Source: an uncultured Rhodospirillales bacterium
GTDB lineage: Bacteria > Pseudomonadota > Alphaproteobacteria > Acetobacterales > Acetobacteraceae
Length of the DNA stretch: 37,890 nucleotides
NCBI GenBank assembly: GCA_903823665.1
Contig: CAIJTR010000083.1
Coordinates: 1 to 37,890 of the forward strand
Direction of reading: 5' to 3'
The notes beneath the pieces were generated by a model. That model had not been told where the DNA came from, made no database searches, and saw only the letters and a program-made list of their open reading frames with translations. Shown piece after piece: positions 1-7,414 of this stretch. The position numbers and the translations under genes were made by a program. Within the stretch, counting starts at the first letter, position 1; each line of letters starts with the position of its first letter.

Positions 1-417
1 AACGAGCAGCTTGGCGCTGCCGATGGCGAAGATGCCGAGCTATATTTTCGTCTGTTCAAGGCCGGTTGCCGCTTCGTCTGGTGCCCGGAGGCGGTGGTGC
101 AGGAAGTCCAGCTCCCGAACCGCCTGGATTTTGATTACATGCATCTGCGCCTGAAACGCGGCTCACGTACCTCCGCACGCTGCCGTATGTCGGTCGCCGA
201 CCGCCCGCTCGCCACCCACGCCATGCTGATGGGGGTGGGCGCTGCACAGGTAGCCGTCCATAGCGCGCTGTTCGTTCTGTCTGGAGAGTTCATGACGCCA
301 AATCGCGTCAAGCATCGTCTCGGCATCGCACGCGGCCTGGGCAAGCTCACCTACCGCAGCGGCTACACCGGCTTCATCGAAAAGGGCGGCAAGACCCTGG
401 CTGCAACTTCCTCATGA
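1..417 (+). CDS. Family 2 glycosyltransferase, C-terminal part (5' end outside window)
   Basis: The frame is open from base 1 and ends at a TGA (415-417), so only the last 138 residues are present. The visible part starts near the acidic 'DGEDAELYFRL' motif, which matches the late ED motif of GT-A family 2 transferases, followed by 'FVWCPEAVVQE' and a C-terminal region with a hydrophobic stretch. The same layout occurs in the glycosyltransferase at 6425-7414 (GGEDLDLILRL, then FVWCAEAGVWE), so the two look paralogous. It would transfer a sugar to a lipid-linked polysaccharide intermediate on the cytoplasmic face of the membrane. Its stop overlaps the start of the GMC oxidoreductase as ATGA, so the two are probably translated together. 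Donor and acceptor sugars cannot be read from this fragment. Confidence 0.8.
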   Translation, partial: NEQLGAADGEDAELYFRLFKAGCRFVWCPEAVVQEVQLPNRLDFDYMHLRLKRGSRTSARCRMSVADRPLATHAMLMGVGAAQVAVHSALFVLSGEFMTPNRVKHRLGIARGLGKLTYRSGYTGFIEKGGKTLAATSS

Positions 418-2096
418 TCGGTGACGCCCGCAACATCGAGGCTGGGTCGCGGCTCGAATGCGACATCTGCATCGTCGGTGGCGGGGCTGCGGGCATCAGC
501 ATCGCGCTGCAATTCCTACGCTCCGACTTGCGGGTGATTCTGCTGGAAGCAGGCGGCCCGGAGCAGGAGCCCGCGACGCAAAGCCTGTATGAGGCCGAAA
601 TCGCCGACCCCGACATGCACTCACCGGGTGACAAATACCGTGCCCGTCAATTCGGCGGTTCCACGACCATCTGGGGCGGCCGCTGTCAGGTGCTCGACGA
701 GGTGGATTTCGAAGACCGCCCTTGGGTGACAGACCATCATTGGCCCTTTGGCCGCGATGAAATGTTGCGCTGGTATCCCGCCGCCAACAAACTCTGTGAG
801 GCCGGTGAGGTCGTCTACGACGCACGCCACGTCATTCCCGGTGGCATGCGCCCAACCATCAAGGGCTTCGCACCGCGCCAGTTCAATCCTGATGCCATCG
901 AGCGGTTCAGCTGCCCCACGAATTTCGCCGCCCGCTACCAGCACCGGCTCGCCGCCAGTGCCTCGGTGCGCGTGCTGCTACACGCCAATTGCACCGAGAT
1001 CGTCACCGCGCGTGATGGGGCCAGCGTCGAATATCTGCGCGTCCGCACGTTGCAGGGTGGCAATTTCATCGTCGCCGCCAAGCAGGTGATCCTCGCCACG
1101 GGTGGGCTCGAAATTCCCCGCCTGCTGCTCGCCTCCAACGCCACGCATGCTGCAGGCATTGGCAATGCCTATGATCTCGTCGGCCGCAACTACATGTGCC
1201 ACATCGCCGGCACCTTCGGGCGTATCAAGCTGGATGTGCCGAAGTCTGATATCTGGCCCGGCTACGACATCGCCGAGGATGGCACGTATTGCCGGCGCAA
1301 GATGAGCCTCACCGCCGCTGCCCAGCGCCAGCGCCAGACCGCGAGCGCATTTCTGCGGCTGCACTTCCCCTCCATCGTCGATCCGTCGCACGGCATCGCG
1401 CCACTCTCGGCGCTGTATTTGGCCAAGCCGTTCATCAGCTACGAATACGGCAAACGGCTTGCTGAGGAGCATCCCGCTGGCATCGGCCGCTGGCTGCGTC
1501 ACGCGCTGAACATCGCCACCGACCCGGTCAACATGACTGCGTTTGCCTGGAACTGGATCACCAAGCGCACGCTGGCCACGCGCAAATTCCCGTCGGTGAT
1601 CGTCAATTCACCGCATAATCTGTTCAGCCTCGATTACCACGCCGAGCAGCAGCCGAACGCTGACAGCCGCGTCACCCTCGGCACCGAGACCGACGCGCTC
1701 GGCATGCGTCGCCTGCGCATCGATTGGCGACACAGCCCGCTTGATATTCACACCGCCAAGGAGACGGTGCATGCGATCAAGGAGGAGTTTGCCCGCTGGG
1801 GTCACGGCACGCTCGATTACGACACCGACATGATCCCGCATGACGTTCTGCAATATGGCGCGTATGGCGGCCACCATATCGGCACCGCGCGCATGGGCCA
1901 TTCCGCCACCACCAGTGTTGTGGATGGCGACGGCCGCGTGCACGGCATGCGCAATTTGTATCTCACCGGCTCAGCGGTGTTCGCCACCTCAAGCCAGGCC
2001 AACCCCACCTTGTCCATCGTGGCGTTGGCAGCCCGGCTTGCCGAGCATGTTCGCATTCAGGCCGAAGCGAGAATCACCCTTGTCGCAGCCCAGTAG
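414..2096 (+). CDS. GMC-family FAD-dependent oxidoreductase
   Basis: A 560-residue flavoprotein. An N-terminal Rossmann motif VGGGAAG (about residues 21-27) binds the FAD ADP moiety, and 'LLEAGGPEQEP' follows as in GMC enzymes. The C-terminal GMC domain contains HHIGTARMG (His487/His488) and SQANPTLS (Asn530), the usual His/Asn catalytic pair, plus the NLYLTGSAVF stretch. No signal peptide is seen, so it is probably cytoplasmic. Known relatives oxidise alcohols or sugars (pyranose oxidase, gluconate 2-dehydrogenase, choline dehydrogenase). Here it is ATGA-coupled to a glycosyltransferase and sits among SDR and Gfo/Idh genes, so I infer oxidation of a sugar or lipid-linked sugar during polysaccharide synthesis. 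The substrate is unknown. Its 3' end overlaps the convergent SDR gene by 23 bp. Confidence 0.9.
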   Translation: MIGDARNIEAGSRLECDICIVGGGAAGISIALQFLRSDLRVILLEAGGPEQEPATQSLYEAEIADPDMHSPGDKYRARQFGGSTTIWGGRCQVLDEVDFEDRPWVTDHHWPFGRDEMLRWYPAANKLCEAGEVVYDARHVIPGGMRPTIKGFAPRQFNPDAIERFSCPTNFAARYQHRLAASASVRVLLHANCTEIVTARDGASVEYLRVRTLQGGNFIVAAKQVILATGGLEIPRLLLASNATHAAGIGNAYDLVGRNYMCHIAGTFGRIKLDVPKSDIWPGYDIAEDGTYCRRKMSLTAAAQRQRQTASAFLRLHFPSIVDPSHGIAPLSALYLAKPFISYEYGKRLAEEHPAGIGRWLRHALNIATDPVNMTAFAWNWITKRTLATRKFPSVIVNSPHNLFSLDYHAEQQPNADSRVTLGTETDALGMRRLRIDWRHSPLDIHTAKETVHAIKEEFARWGHGTLDYDTDMIPHDVLQYGAYGGHHIGTARMGHSATTSVVDGDGRVHGMRNLYLTGSAVFATSSQANPTLSIVALAARLAEHVRIQAEARITLVAAQ

Positions 2097-3057
2097 CGCC
2101 TCCAACGAACCAGCGAGCGGCATCGGCGAGGGCCACGTCAGGGGCGGTGCGGGCAAATCCGAGCATGGCGTCGGCGCGCCGGTGGTCGAGCTGGATGTCC
2201 TGACGGAACAATCCAAGGAGCGAGTTCGGCAGAGGCTCGAACGGCAGCTTGCCCAGTTTCGCGCGGCCCGCCGCGAGCTCAAGGAGCTTGAGCGGGATGG
2301 CCAGAACCTTTCCCTCGATCTTCAGCCACCGCTGCGTGACGCGCGAGACGGGCGTGGCTCCGATGGCGCGTCCGAAAGCGATGAAATACTCGTTCCAGGT
2401 GCCGGGATCGGGGTCGCCGAGGTTGAAAGCAACGCCAGCCAGACCGGGCCTGACGAGAGCGGCCTCGATGGCAGCAGCCACGTCGCCCACGTGGATGAGG
2501 TTGCACACACCGTCCCCTGCTGCGCCGAGATCGCCCAGCCGGTGCTGCTTCAGAAAGCCGCCAATGCGACCGGTCCATTGAGTGCTGCCGGGGCCGTGAA
2601 TGCAGCCGGGGCGCAGGATCACGGCATCGCCACCGGCGGCGACGAAGCGCTGCATCTCGGCCTCACATTCAACCTTGGCCTGAGCGTACCAGCCCAGTCC
2701 CGGGTCGAGAGCATGAGTTTCGTCAACCAGCCCCTGCGCCGATCCATAAACCGCCATCGAGCTGAGATGCACAACGCGCTTGATGCCGTTGCTCCGGGCA
2801 GCGGCGCACACGTTGCGGGTGGCGGCGAGCAAGGTGTCGGCGTCGCCGGCCACGCAGTTCACAACGAAGTCAGCGCCTTGCAGCGCGGCGGTGACGGAGC
2901 CGAGGTCGGAGGCATCACACCCAACAGTGGTCTCGCTGGCACCGGCCCCGCGCATGGCTGCGATGGGCTGGAATTGCCCGCTTTGGGCGAGTTGCTGGAC
3001 CAGACGCCGGCCCAGAAAGCCACGAGCGCCAATCACCACCACCTTATTGCCGGCCAT
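2074..3057 (-). CDS. NAD-dependent epimerase/dehydratase (extended SDR)
   Basis: A 327-residue protein starting MAGNKVVVIG. The nucleotide-binding glycine motif GARGFLG lies at about residues 10-16. The SDR catalytic residues are Ser100 (HLSSMAVYG) and Tyr124-x3-Lys128 (WYAQAK). Members act on nucleotide sugars as 4-epimerases, 4,6-dehydratases or reductases; the exact reaction cannot be told from sequence alone. It is similar in size and layout to the SDR at 7411-8388, including an '(S/T)WN(E/D)(Y/W)F' stretch in the C-terminal half, so the two are probably paralogues. It is transcribed against its neighbours: convergent with the GMC gene, with 23 bp of coding overlap, and divergent from the Gfo/Idh gene across only 38 bp, which must hold both promoters. 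Confidence 0.88.
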   Translation of the reverse strand: MAGNKVVVIGARGFLGRRLVQQLAQSGQFQPIAAMRGAGASETTVGCDASDLGSVTAALQGADFVVNCVAGDADTLLAATRNVCAAARSNGIKRVVHLSSMAVYGSAQGLVDETHALDPGLGWYAQAKVECEAEMQRFVAAGGDAVILRPGCIHGPGSTQWTGRIGGFLKQHRLGDLGAAGDGVCNLIHVGDVAAAIEAALVRPGLAGVAFNLGDPDPGTWNEYFIAFGRAIGATPVSRVTQRWLKIEGKVLAIPLKLLELAAGRAKLGKLPFEPLPNSLLGLFRQDIQLDHRRADAMLGFARTAPDVALADAARWFVGGATGLRQG

Positions 3058-3095
3058 CAGAATCCATTCCCCAAATTCCCTAGAGCGAACCGCGC

Positions 3096-4229
3096 ATGAA
3101 AATCGCCATCATCGGCTGCGGCTTTGTTGCCGATAACTACATCGCCATGCTTGCCGAGCACACCAATGTGGAGTTGCTGGGCGTCTATGATCGAGACGCC
3201 GCTAGGCTTGCAACCTTCTGCGCGTTTCACAAGCTGAACGCATATGACAGTCTTGCGGCAGTGCTGGCCGATGAGCGGGTGCACATGATCGTCAATCTGA
3301 CGAACCCGTCCAGCCATTTCGAGGTGACGATGACGGCGCTGCAGGCGGGCCGTCATGTCTATTCCGAAAAGCCTTTGGCAATGACGATGGCCGAGGCGCA
3401 CATGCTGGTGGCGGAAGCCGACCGCCGCGGCCTTGGGCTGGCGTCCGCCCCGTGCAACCAACTCAGCGACGCGCTGGCCACCCTCAAGCGCGAAGTCCAA
3501 TCTGGCAGGCTCGGCCGCATCGTCTACGCCCAGGCCGAGATGGATGACGGCATGGTGCCGGGGCTCGACTGGTATAATTGGCGCAGCAAATCGGGTGCCC
3601 CCTGGCCTGCGAAGGACGAGTTCGAGGTTGGCTGCACCATGGAGCATGCGGGCTATCACATCACCCCGCTGGTTGAGCTTTTCGGACCGGTCCGGCGCGT
3701 GACGGCATTCAACGCCTGCCTTGTTCCCGACAAGGGGCGTGACATCGGCGTCTCGATCATGAGCCCGGATATCTCGGTGGGGCTGCTGGAATTTGATGGC
3801 GGTGTTGTCGCCCGCCTGAGCAATACCATCCTCGCCCCGGCCAACCGCTCTCTTCGCGTGGTCGGCACTGAGGCGGTGGCGACGCTCACCGACGCCTGGG
3901 AATATCACGCCCCCGTCCGCATCAGCCCCACCGGGGCACGTTTCTGGCCGCGCGTGGTGCGCAAGATCGAGAAGAAGCTGTCCTGGCTGCTACCGGGTCT
4001 GCTGCTCGGCTGGCCTGCCAAGCAGGTCGACGGCCGCCGCGTGCCAAAAACCGCTGGGGGTCACCGGATGGATTTTGCCCGCGGCATCGCCCAACTGGCC
4101 GCACAGATTGAAAGCGGAGCGCCCGTGCGGATCGGCACCGCGCTGGCACTGCATGTCACGGAGGTGACACTGGCGCTGCAGTCGCCGGATGCCGCAGGGC
4201 GGGCTGTGTCGATGCAGACGAGCATCTGA
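3096..4229 (+). CDS. Gfo/Idh/MocA family oxidoreductase
   Basis: A 377-residue NAD(P)-dependent dehydrogenase. The N-terminal Rossmann motif is MKIAIIGCGFVADNY, and the family's EKP motif, whose lysine is catalytic, is at residues 91-93 (VYSEKPLAM). The later glycine-histidine element (HAGYHITPLVELFG, His188) fits the active-site histidine. Family members oxidise or reduce sugars, sugar nucleotides or inositols. The gene ends TGATG, overlapping the start of the Wzy-like gene by one base, so the pair is probably co-translated. Its place in a polysaccharide locus suggests modification of a precursor sugar, possibly in sequence with the nearby GMC oxidase or the SDRs. That link is inference. Confidence 0.9.
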   Translation: MKIAIIGCGFVADNYIAMLAEHTNVELLGVYDRDAARLATFCAFHKLNAYDSLAAVLADERVHMIVNLTNPSSHFEVTMTALQAGRHVYSEKPLAMTMAEAHMLVAEADRRGLGLASAPCNQLSDALATLKREVQSGRLGRIVYAQAEMDDGMVPGLDWYNWRSKSGAPWPAKDEFEVGCTMEHAGYHITPLVELFGPVRRVTAFNACLVPDKGRDIGVSIMSPDISVGLLEFDGGVVARLSNTILAPANRSLRVVGTEAVATLTDAWEYHAPVRISPTGARFWPRVVRKIEKKLSWLLPGLLLGWPAKQVDGRRVPKTAGGHRMDFARGIAQLAAQIESGAPVRIGTALALHVTEVTLALQSPDAAGRAVSMQTSI

Positions 4230-5581
4230 TGAGCGGCGTGCAAACGTTCGAGATTACGATGTCGCGCCCCGCCGCATCTGCGGATGGCTGGGTGCAGAAG
4301 CTCTCGATCACCATCCTCGTTCTCACGCTCTACTATATTCTAATGGGCGTGCCTGGTGAGGATCTCAGCGCGCTGTCTGACACCAGCCAAACCGACAAGG
4401 TTAGCGCTTACAACAGCTATGTCTGGTTGGGCCTGCTCGCGATGTCGATGCCGGTATTGATCCGCCGTTGGCGCGACGTCCGGCAGCTGGTGCTGTCCAA
4501 TGTGCTGCTGCTGATGCTGCTGGGCTATTTCGCGCTGAGCATCACCTGGGCGCTCGACCCCAGCGCCTCTGCACGGCGTTTCATGTTCACCATCGTGCAG
4601 TTCTTGTTGTTCGCCACGTTGCTGTGCGGCATGCGGCGAGCCCCGGTGATGCACGTGGCCATCGCCGCCATCTGTTCGCTGGCCGCCGTCGCCGACCTCG
4701 TCTTCTGGGTCATCAACCCCGGTGTTGCTATGGCCGATGATGGGTTTGCAGGCTTGCAGGGCCAGAAGAACCAGGCCGGCCTGCTGATGATGTATGGCAT
4801 CCTGGCCGCTGTGCCCTGCATCTTTCTGCTCCGCCAATGGGTCTGGCGGATCGGGTTGGCCGGCAGCACCGCCATCATGCTGCTTATGCTGTTCGCCACC
4901 CGCTCCTCCACCAGCACCTCGGTGATCGCGATGGACTTGGTTTTGGTCCCCGCCCTTCTGGTCATCGTCAAGCTGCCAAAGCGCGTGATGTGGCTGATCG
5001 GGCTCTCCCTGCTGCTCGGCATTGCCACGGCGGGCCTGGGCTATCTCGCATGGACAGAGTTTGTTGGCCGCGACCCGCTTTTGCCGCTCCGGGGTGCCAC
5101 CTTCACGCAGCGCACGGATATCTGGTCGTTTGTGGTTGAGGAAATCCAGAAGCGTCCATTGCTCGGTGCTGGCTATAGCTCGTTTTGGAGCATTGATCCC
5201 ACGGTGCAGCCAAGCCTGAAATCAGACCAGTGGTTCGCCGTCGACGTGGTGATCAATGAGGCCCACAACGGCTACCTCGATGCGCTGGCCACCGGTGGCA
5301 TTTTTGGTCTGATTGGCAGCGTGGCGGTGCTTTTCCGCTGCATCGGCATTGCCTGCCGCGCCATCGCAGGCACCCGCACGGCCGCATCGTCATGGCGGGA
5401 AGGCGGCTTGGCTCGGCCCACGGCGGCGTTCCACCTCTCTCTCACGCTGGGGCTGGTGTTGCACAACTTCACTGAGTCGAATCTGTTCTCCAACAACGCC
5501 CTGCTGGCGGCGGCATTGATGTTGGCGATGCTCGATTTGGAGAAATGGCACATCACCGAACGGGCGAGGGCGTTGCTCTAG
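4229..5581 (+). CDS. O-antigen ligase/polymerase-like integral membrane protein (Wzy/WaaL type)
   Basis: A 450-residue, strongly hydrophobic protein with about ten or more likely transmembrane segments along its length. A large extracytoplasmic loop in the C-terminal half contains INEAHNGYLDALATGGIFG, matching the 'HNxYL...G..G' pattern of the Wzy_C/RfaL ligase-polymerase family. Such proteins polymerise undecaprenyl-linked repeat units or ligate glycans in the periplasm. The start codon overlaps the upstream Gfo/Idh stop by one base. Polymerase and ligase cannot be separated by sequence alone; the presence of an initiating sugar-phosphate transferase and several glycosyltransferases nearby favours a polymerase for a secreted polysaccharide. 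The stop codon TAG lies in a GCTCTAG arm of the palindromic repeat that follows. Confidence 0.83.
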   Translation: MSGVQTFEITMSRPAASADGWVQKLSITILVLTLYYILMGVPGEDLSALSDTSQTDKVSAYNSYVWLGLLAMSMPVLIRRWRDVRQLVLSNVLLLMLLGYFALSITWALDPSASARRFMFTIVQFLLFATLLCGMRRAPVMHVAIAAICSLAAVADLVFWVINPGVAMADDGFAGLQGQKNQAGLLMMYGILAAVPCIFLLRQWVWRIGLAGSTAIMLLMLFATRSSTSTSVIAMDLVLVPALLVIVKLPKRVMWLIGLSLLLGIATAGLGYLAWTEFVGRDPLLPLRGATFTQRTDIWSFVVEEIQKRPLLGAGYSSFWSIDPTVQPSLKSDQWFAVDVVINEAHNGYLDALATGGIFGLIGSVAVLFRCIGIACRAIAGTRTAASSWREGGLARPTAAFHLSLTLGLVLHNFTESNLFSNNALLAAALMLAMLDLEKWHITERARALL

Positions 5582-5648
5582 AATCATATATCGCTAGAGC
5601 ACGACCTTTCGACCAGATGATCCCATCTGGCCGAAACGTGCTCTAGCG
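5575..5648. repeat. CTAGAGC-type palindromic intergenic repeat between convergent genes
   Basis: An arm CGCTAGAGCACG (5592-5603) pairs with CGTGCTCTAGCG (5637-5648), a perfect 12-bp inverted repeat. An inner stem CCAGATG (5613-5619) pairs with CATCTGG (5624-5630). A further GCTCTAG (5575-5581) precedes it. The stop codons of both convergent genes lie in these arms (wzy-like TAG at 5579-5581; wecG-like TAG read from 5645 to 5643). The element could act as a two-way transcription terminator, though no clear T-run is present. Related copies are seen at 12696-12750 and at the window end. Confidence 0.75.
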
Positions 5649-6428
5649 GGGCTTGCCCTGGGTTCGGCGCAGCTCCGCGTTGAACGAGAAGCGGGCGACC
5701 AGTCGCAATAGCGGCAGCTGATCGCGAAGCAGCCTACGGCTCATGCGGCCCGGGTCGCCGAGCAGCCGGTGTAGCCATTCCAGGCCCAAGCGCTGCCAAA
5801 TCTCCGGCGCACGTTTGGTGAGGCCAGTGGTGAACAAGAGGGCTGAGCCGATGCACAAGCCGAGGCCGGTGGCCCCTCCCGCCTCACGGATGCGCAGGCC
5901 GAGCAACTCGGATTGCGGCGCACCGCAGGCAAGGAACACGAACCGTGCAGGATGGGCGTGAACGAAATCGACGCATTTCTGCACGGCAACAGGATCTTTG
6001 ATGAAGCCGAAGGGCGGCGAATACAGTTCAAGGCGCTGAAGCTTAAATTGTTCACGCAGTCGTTCTGTGAGCACTGCGTCACCACCGATCACGGTGATGG
6101 GATCATCCTTCCTGACCACATCTTGTAGCAGGGCGGTGGTGAGGTCGCTGCCGAGTGCCAGTTTGAGCTTGATGCCAAACGCGGCCTGCACCAGTCGCGC
6201 CATGACGCGGCTGTCGCAAATGTTCAGCCAACCACCATCGATGCCAGCTCGAAAACGCGGTTCGTTGCGCGCGTAATTCACCACATGGACAGCGTTGGGT
6301 GTGCAGATATAGGCAAACTCCGCCTCAGCCGGACGCTCCGCTGCGATACGCAGCGTCTCGTTCAGATCAATGTCGGAGAACTCGGTGCCGAGCGCCCATT
6401 TGGTAGCGAATGGTGTGTCCTCGATCAT
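5643..6428 (-). CDS. WecG/TagA/CpsF family glycosyltransferase
   Basis: A 261-residue protein. The ATG at 6428 is chosen because it overlaps the upstream glycosyltransferase stop as ATGA, and the open frame upstream of it has no family similarity. Family features are TPNAVHVVNYA (Asn45), VIGGDAVLTERL, FLACGAPQSELLGLRIRE and a C-terminal RAPEIWQRLGLEWLHRLLGDP-like segment. Members are GT26 enzymes that add the second sugar (ManNAc, ManNAcA or glucose types) to a polyprenyl-diphosphate sugar. Two usual motifs are altered: the 'DGxG' region reads NICDSRVM (Asp72 kept) and the usual 'GVGAALDF' reads CIGSALLF, so an Asp is replaced by Leu. It is the last gene of a three-gene reverse-strand operon. 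Confidence 0.82.
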   Translation of the reverse strand: MIEDTPFATKWALGTEFSDIDLNETLRIAAERPAEAEFAYICTPNAVHVVNYARNEPRFRAGIDGGWLNICDSRVMARLVQAAFGIKLKLALGSDLTTALLQDVVRKDDPITVIGGDAVLTERLREQFKLQRLELYSPPFGFIKDPVAVQKCVDFVHAHPARFVFLACGAPQSELLGLRIREAGGATGLGLCIGSALLFTTGLTKRAPEIWQRLGLEWLHRLLGDPGRMSRRLLRDQLPLLRLVARFSFNAELRRTQGKPR

Positions 6429-7414
6429 GCGCTGCGGGGCTTCTCGACGTGGTAAAGGGCGACCTTCTTCCACCATAGGAGCTTGCCGAGCCCCATGGCG
6501 CACTGGAACGTGGCTTTCAGAAGCCGCTTCCAGCCTTGCACACCCTGTGCCGCATCCATTGCCGCAGCGGGGAGCAACATCAATATACCAAGAGCCGCCT
6601 GGACGGCACCCTTTGCCATGATAACGGCTCCGCGTCGCACCGGCGTTGGGCTGTGGCGCATCATAATTGCAGCGTAGACCTGTGCGCCGCTGTAGGAACG
6701 CAGGACCTGATAATAGGCTTCGGTGCGGTTGGTCTGGATCGTCTCCCACACCCCTGCCTCGGCACACCAAACGAAATGACGACCACGCTTTTGCAGACGC
6801 AGGATAAGGTCCAGATCCTCGCCGCCCGAGGCTCCGAAGGCCGGGTCGAACGGTTCCGCGTCGGCAAAGCAACGATCGGCGCGCCAGATCGAGCTTGCGG
6901 TGCTGACGGTGAAGCCGGTGCGATTGGCTTCGTCATCGCGCAGGATGAAGCCCGACGGCATGTCCAAAACGCGGGTGAAGCGCTCGCCCTGCGGGTCCCA
7001 CGCCGGAGGCTGGCCCTGCTCGAATGTTGGGCGGACCGGACCGATGGCGGCGTCGGCCCCGGACGTCGCCATGGTGACGAGAAAATGGTCGAGCCAGCCG
7101 GGCTCGACCTGCAGATCATCGTCGAGGAACGCAACAAGGGGAGCCTGGGCGGCGCGCAGGCCGGCGTTGCGGGCGATTGAGATGTTGGGCGGTGAGGCAG
7201 GCACGCTGCGAACGGGATGGCCTTGCGCCACCAATTCGGCAACCAGCGATGCGGCGTGGCCGGAGGGGCTGTTGTCGGCAATAACGATCTCAAACTTGGC
7301 CTGCTGCCGTGTGGCATCGGCAAGGCAGGAGCGCACCGCTGCTTCCAGAAGAAGCGGCCGGTTATAGGTGCAGATGACGATGCTGGCCTGCAAATCGGTC
7401 GGCTGATCGGTCAT
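6425..7414 (-). CDS. Family 2 glycosyltransferase
   Basis: A 329-residue protein. The ATG at 7414 is chosen because it overlaps the SDR stop as ATGA; an earlier in-frame start would give nine more residues. The N-terminus SIVICTYNRPLLLEAAVRSC is a typical GT-A family 2 nucleotide-sugar fold. The metal-binding FLDDDLQ motif is at residues 98-100, and a later acidic GGEDLDLILRL is near residue 200. A hydrophobic stretch (GILMLLPAAAMDA) in the C-terminal third may anchor it to the membrane. It is the middle gene of the SDR-GT2-WecG operon and paralogous to the partial transferase at 1-417. Donor sugar is not predictable. Confidence 0.9.
   Translation of the reverse strand: MTDQPTDLQASIVICTYNRPLLLEAAVRSCLADATRQQAKFEIVIADNSPSGHAASLVAELVAQGHPVRSVPASPPNISIARNAGLRAAQAPLVAFLDDDLQVEPGWLDHFLVTMATSGADAAIGPVRPTFEQGQPPAWDPQGERFTRVLDMPSGFILRDDEANRTGFTVSTASSIWRADRCFADAEPFDPAFGASGGEDLDLILRLQKRGRHFVWCAEAGVWETIQTNRTEAYYQVLRSYSGAQVYAAIMMRHSPTPVRRGAVIMAKGAVQAALGILMLLPAAAMDAAQGVQGWKRLLKATFQCAMGLGKLLWWKKVALYHVEKPRSA

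Noticed and set aside
3079-3090. CTAGAGC upstream of the Gfo/Idh gene as another palindromic repeat copy
   Set aside because: Only the short core is present; no opposing arm or centre could be found.
1840-3099. A 419-codon forward open frame across the GMC 3' end and the whole reverse-strand SDR
   Set aside because: It is antisense to a clear SDR with intact catalytic residues; its own translation is low in complexity with no domain signs. High GC makes long antisense frames common.
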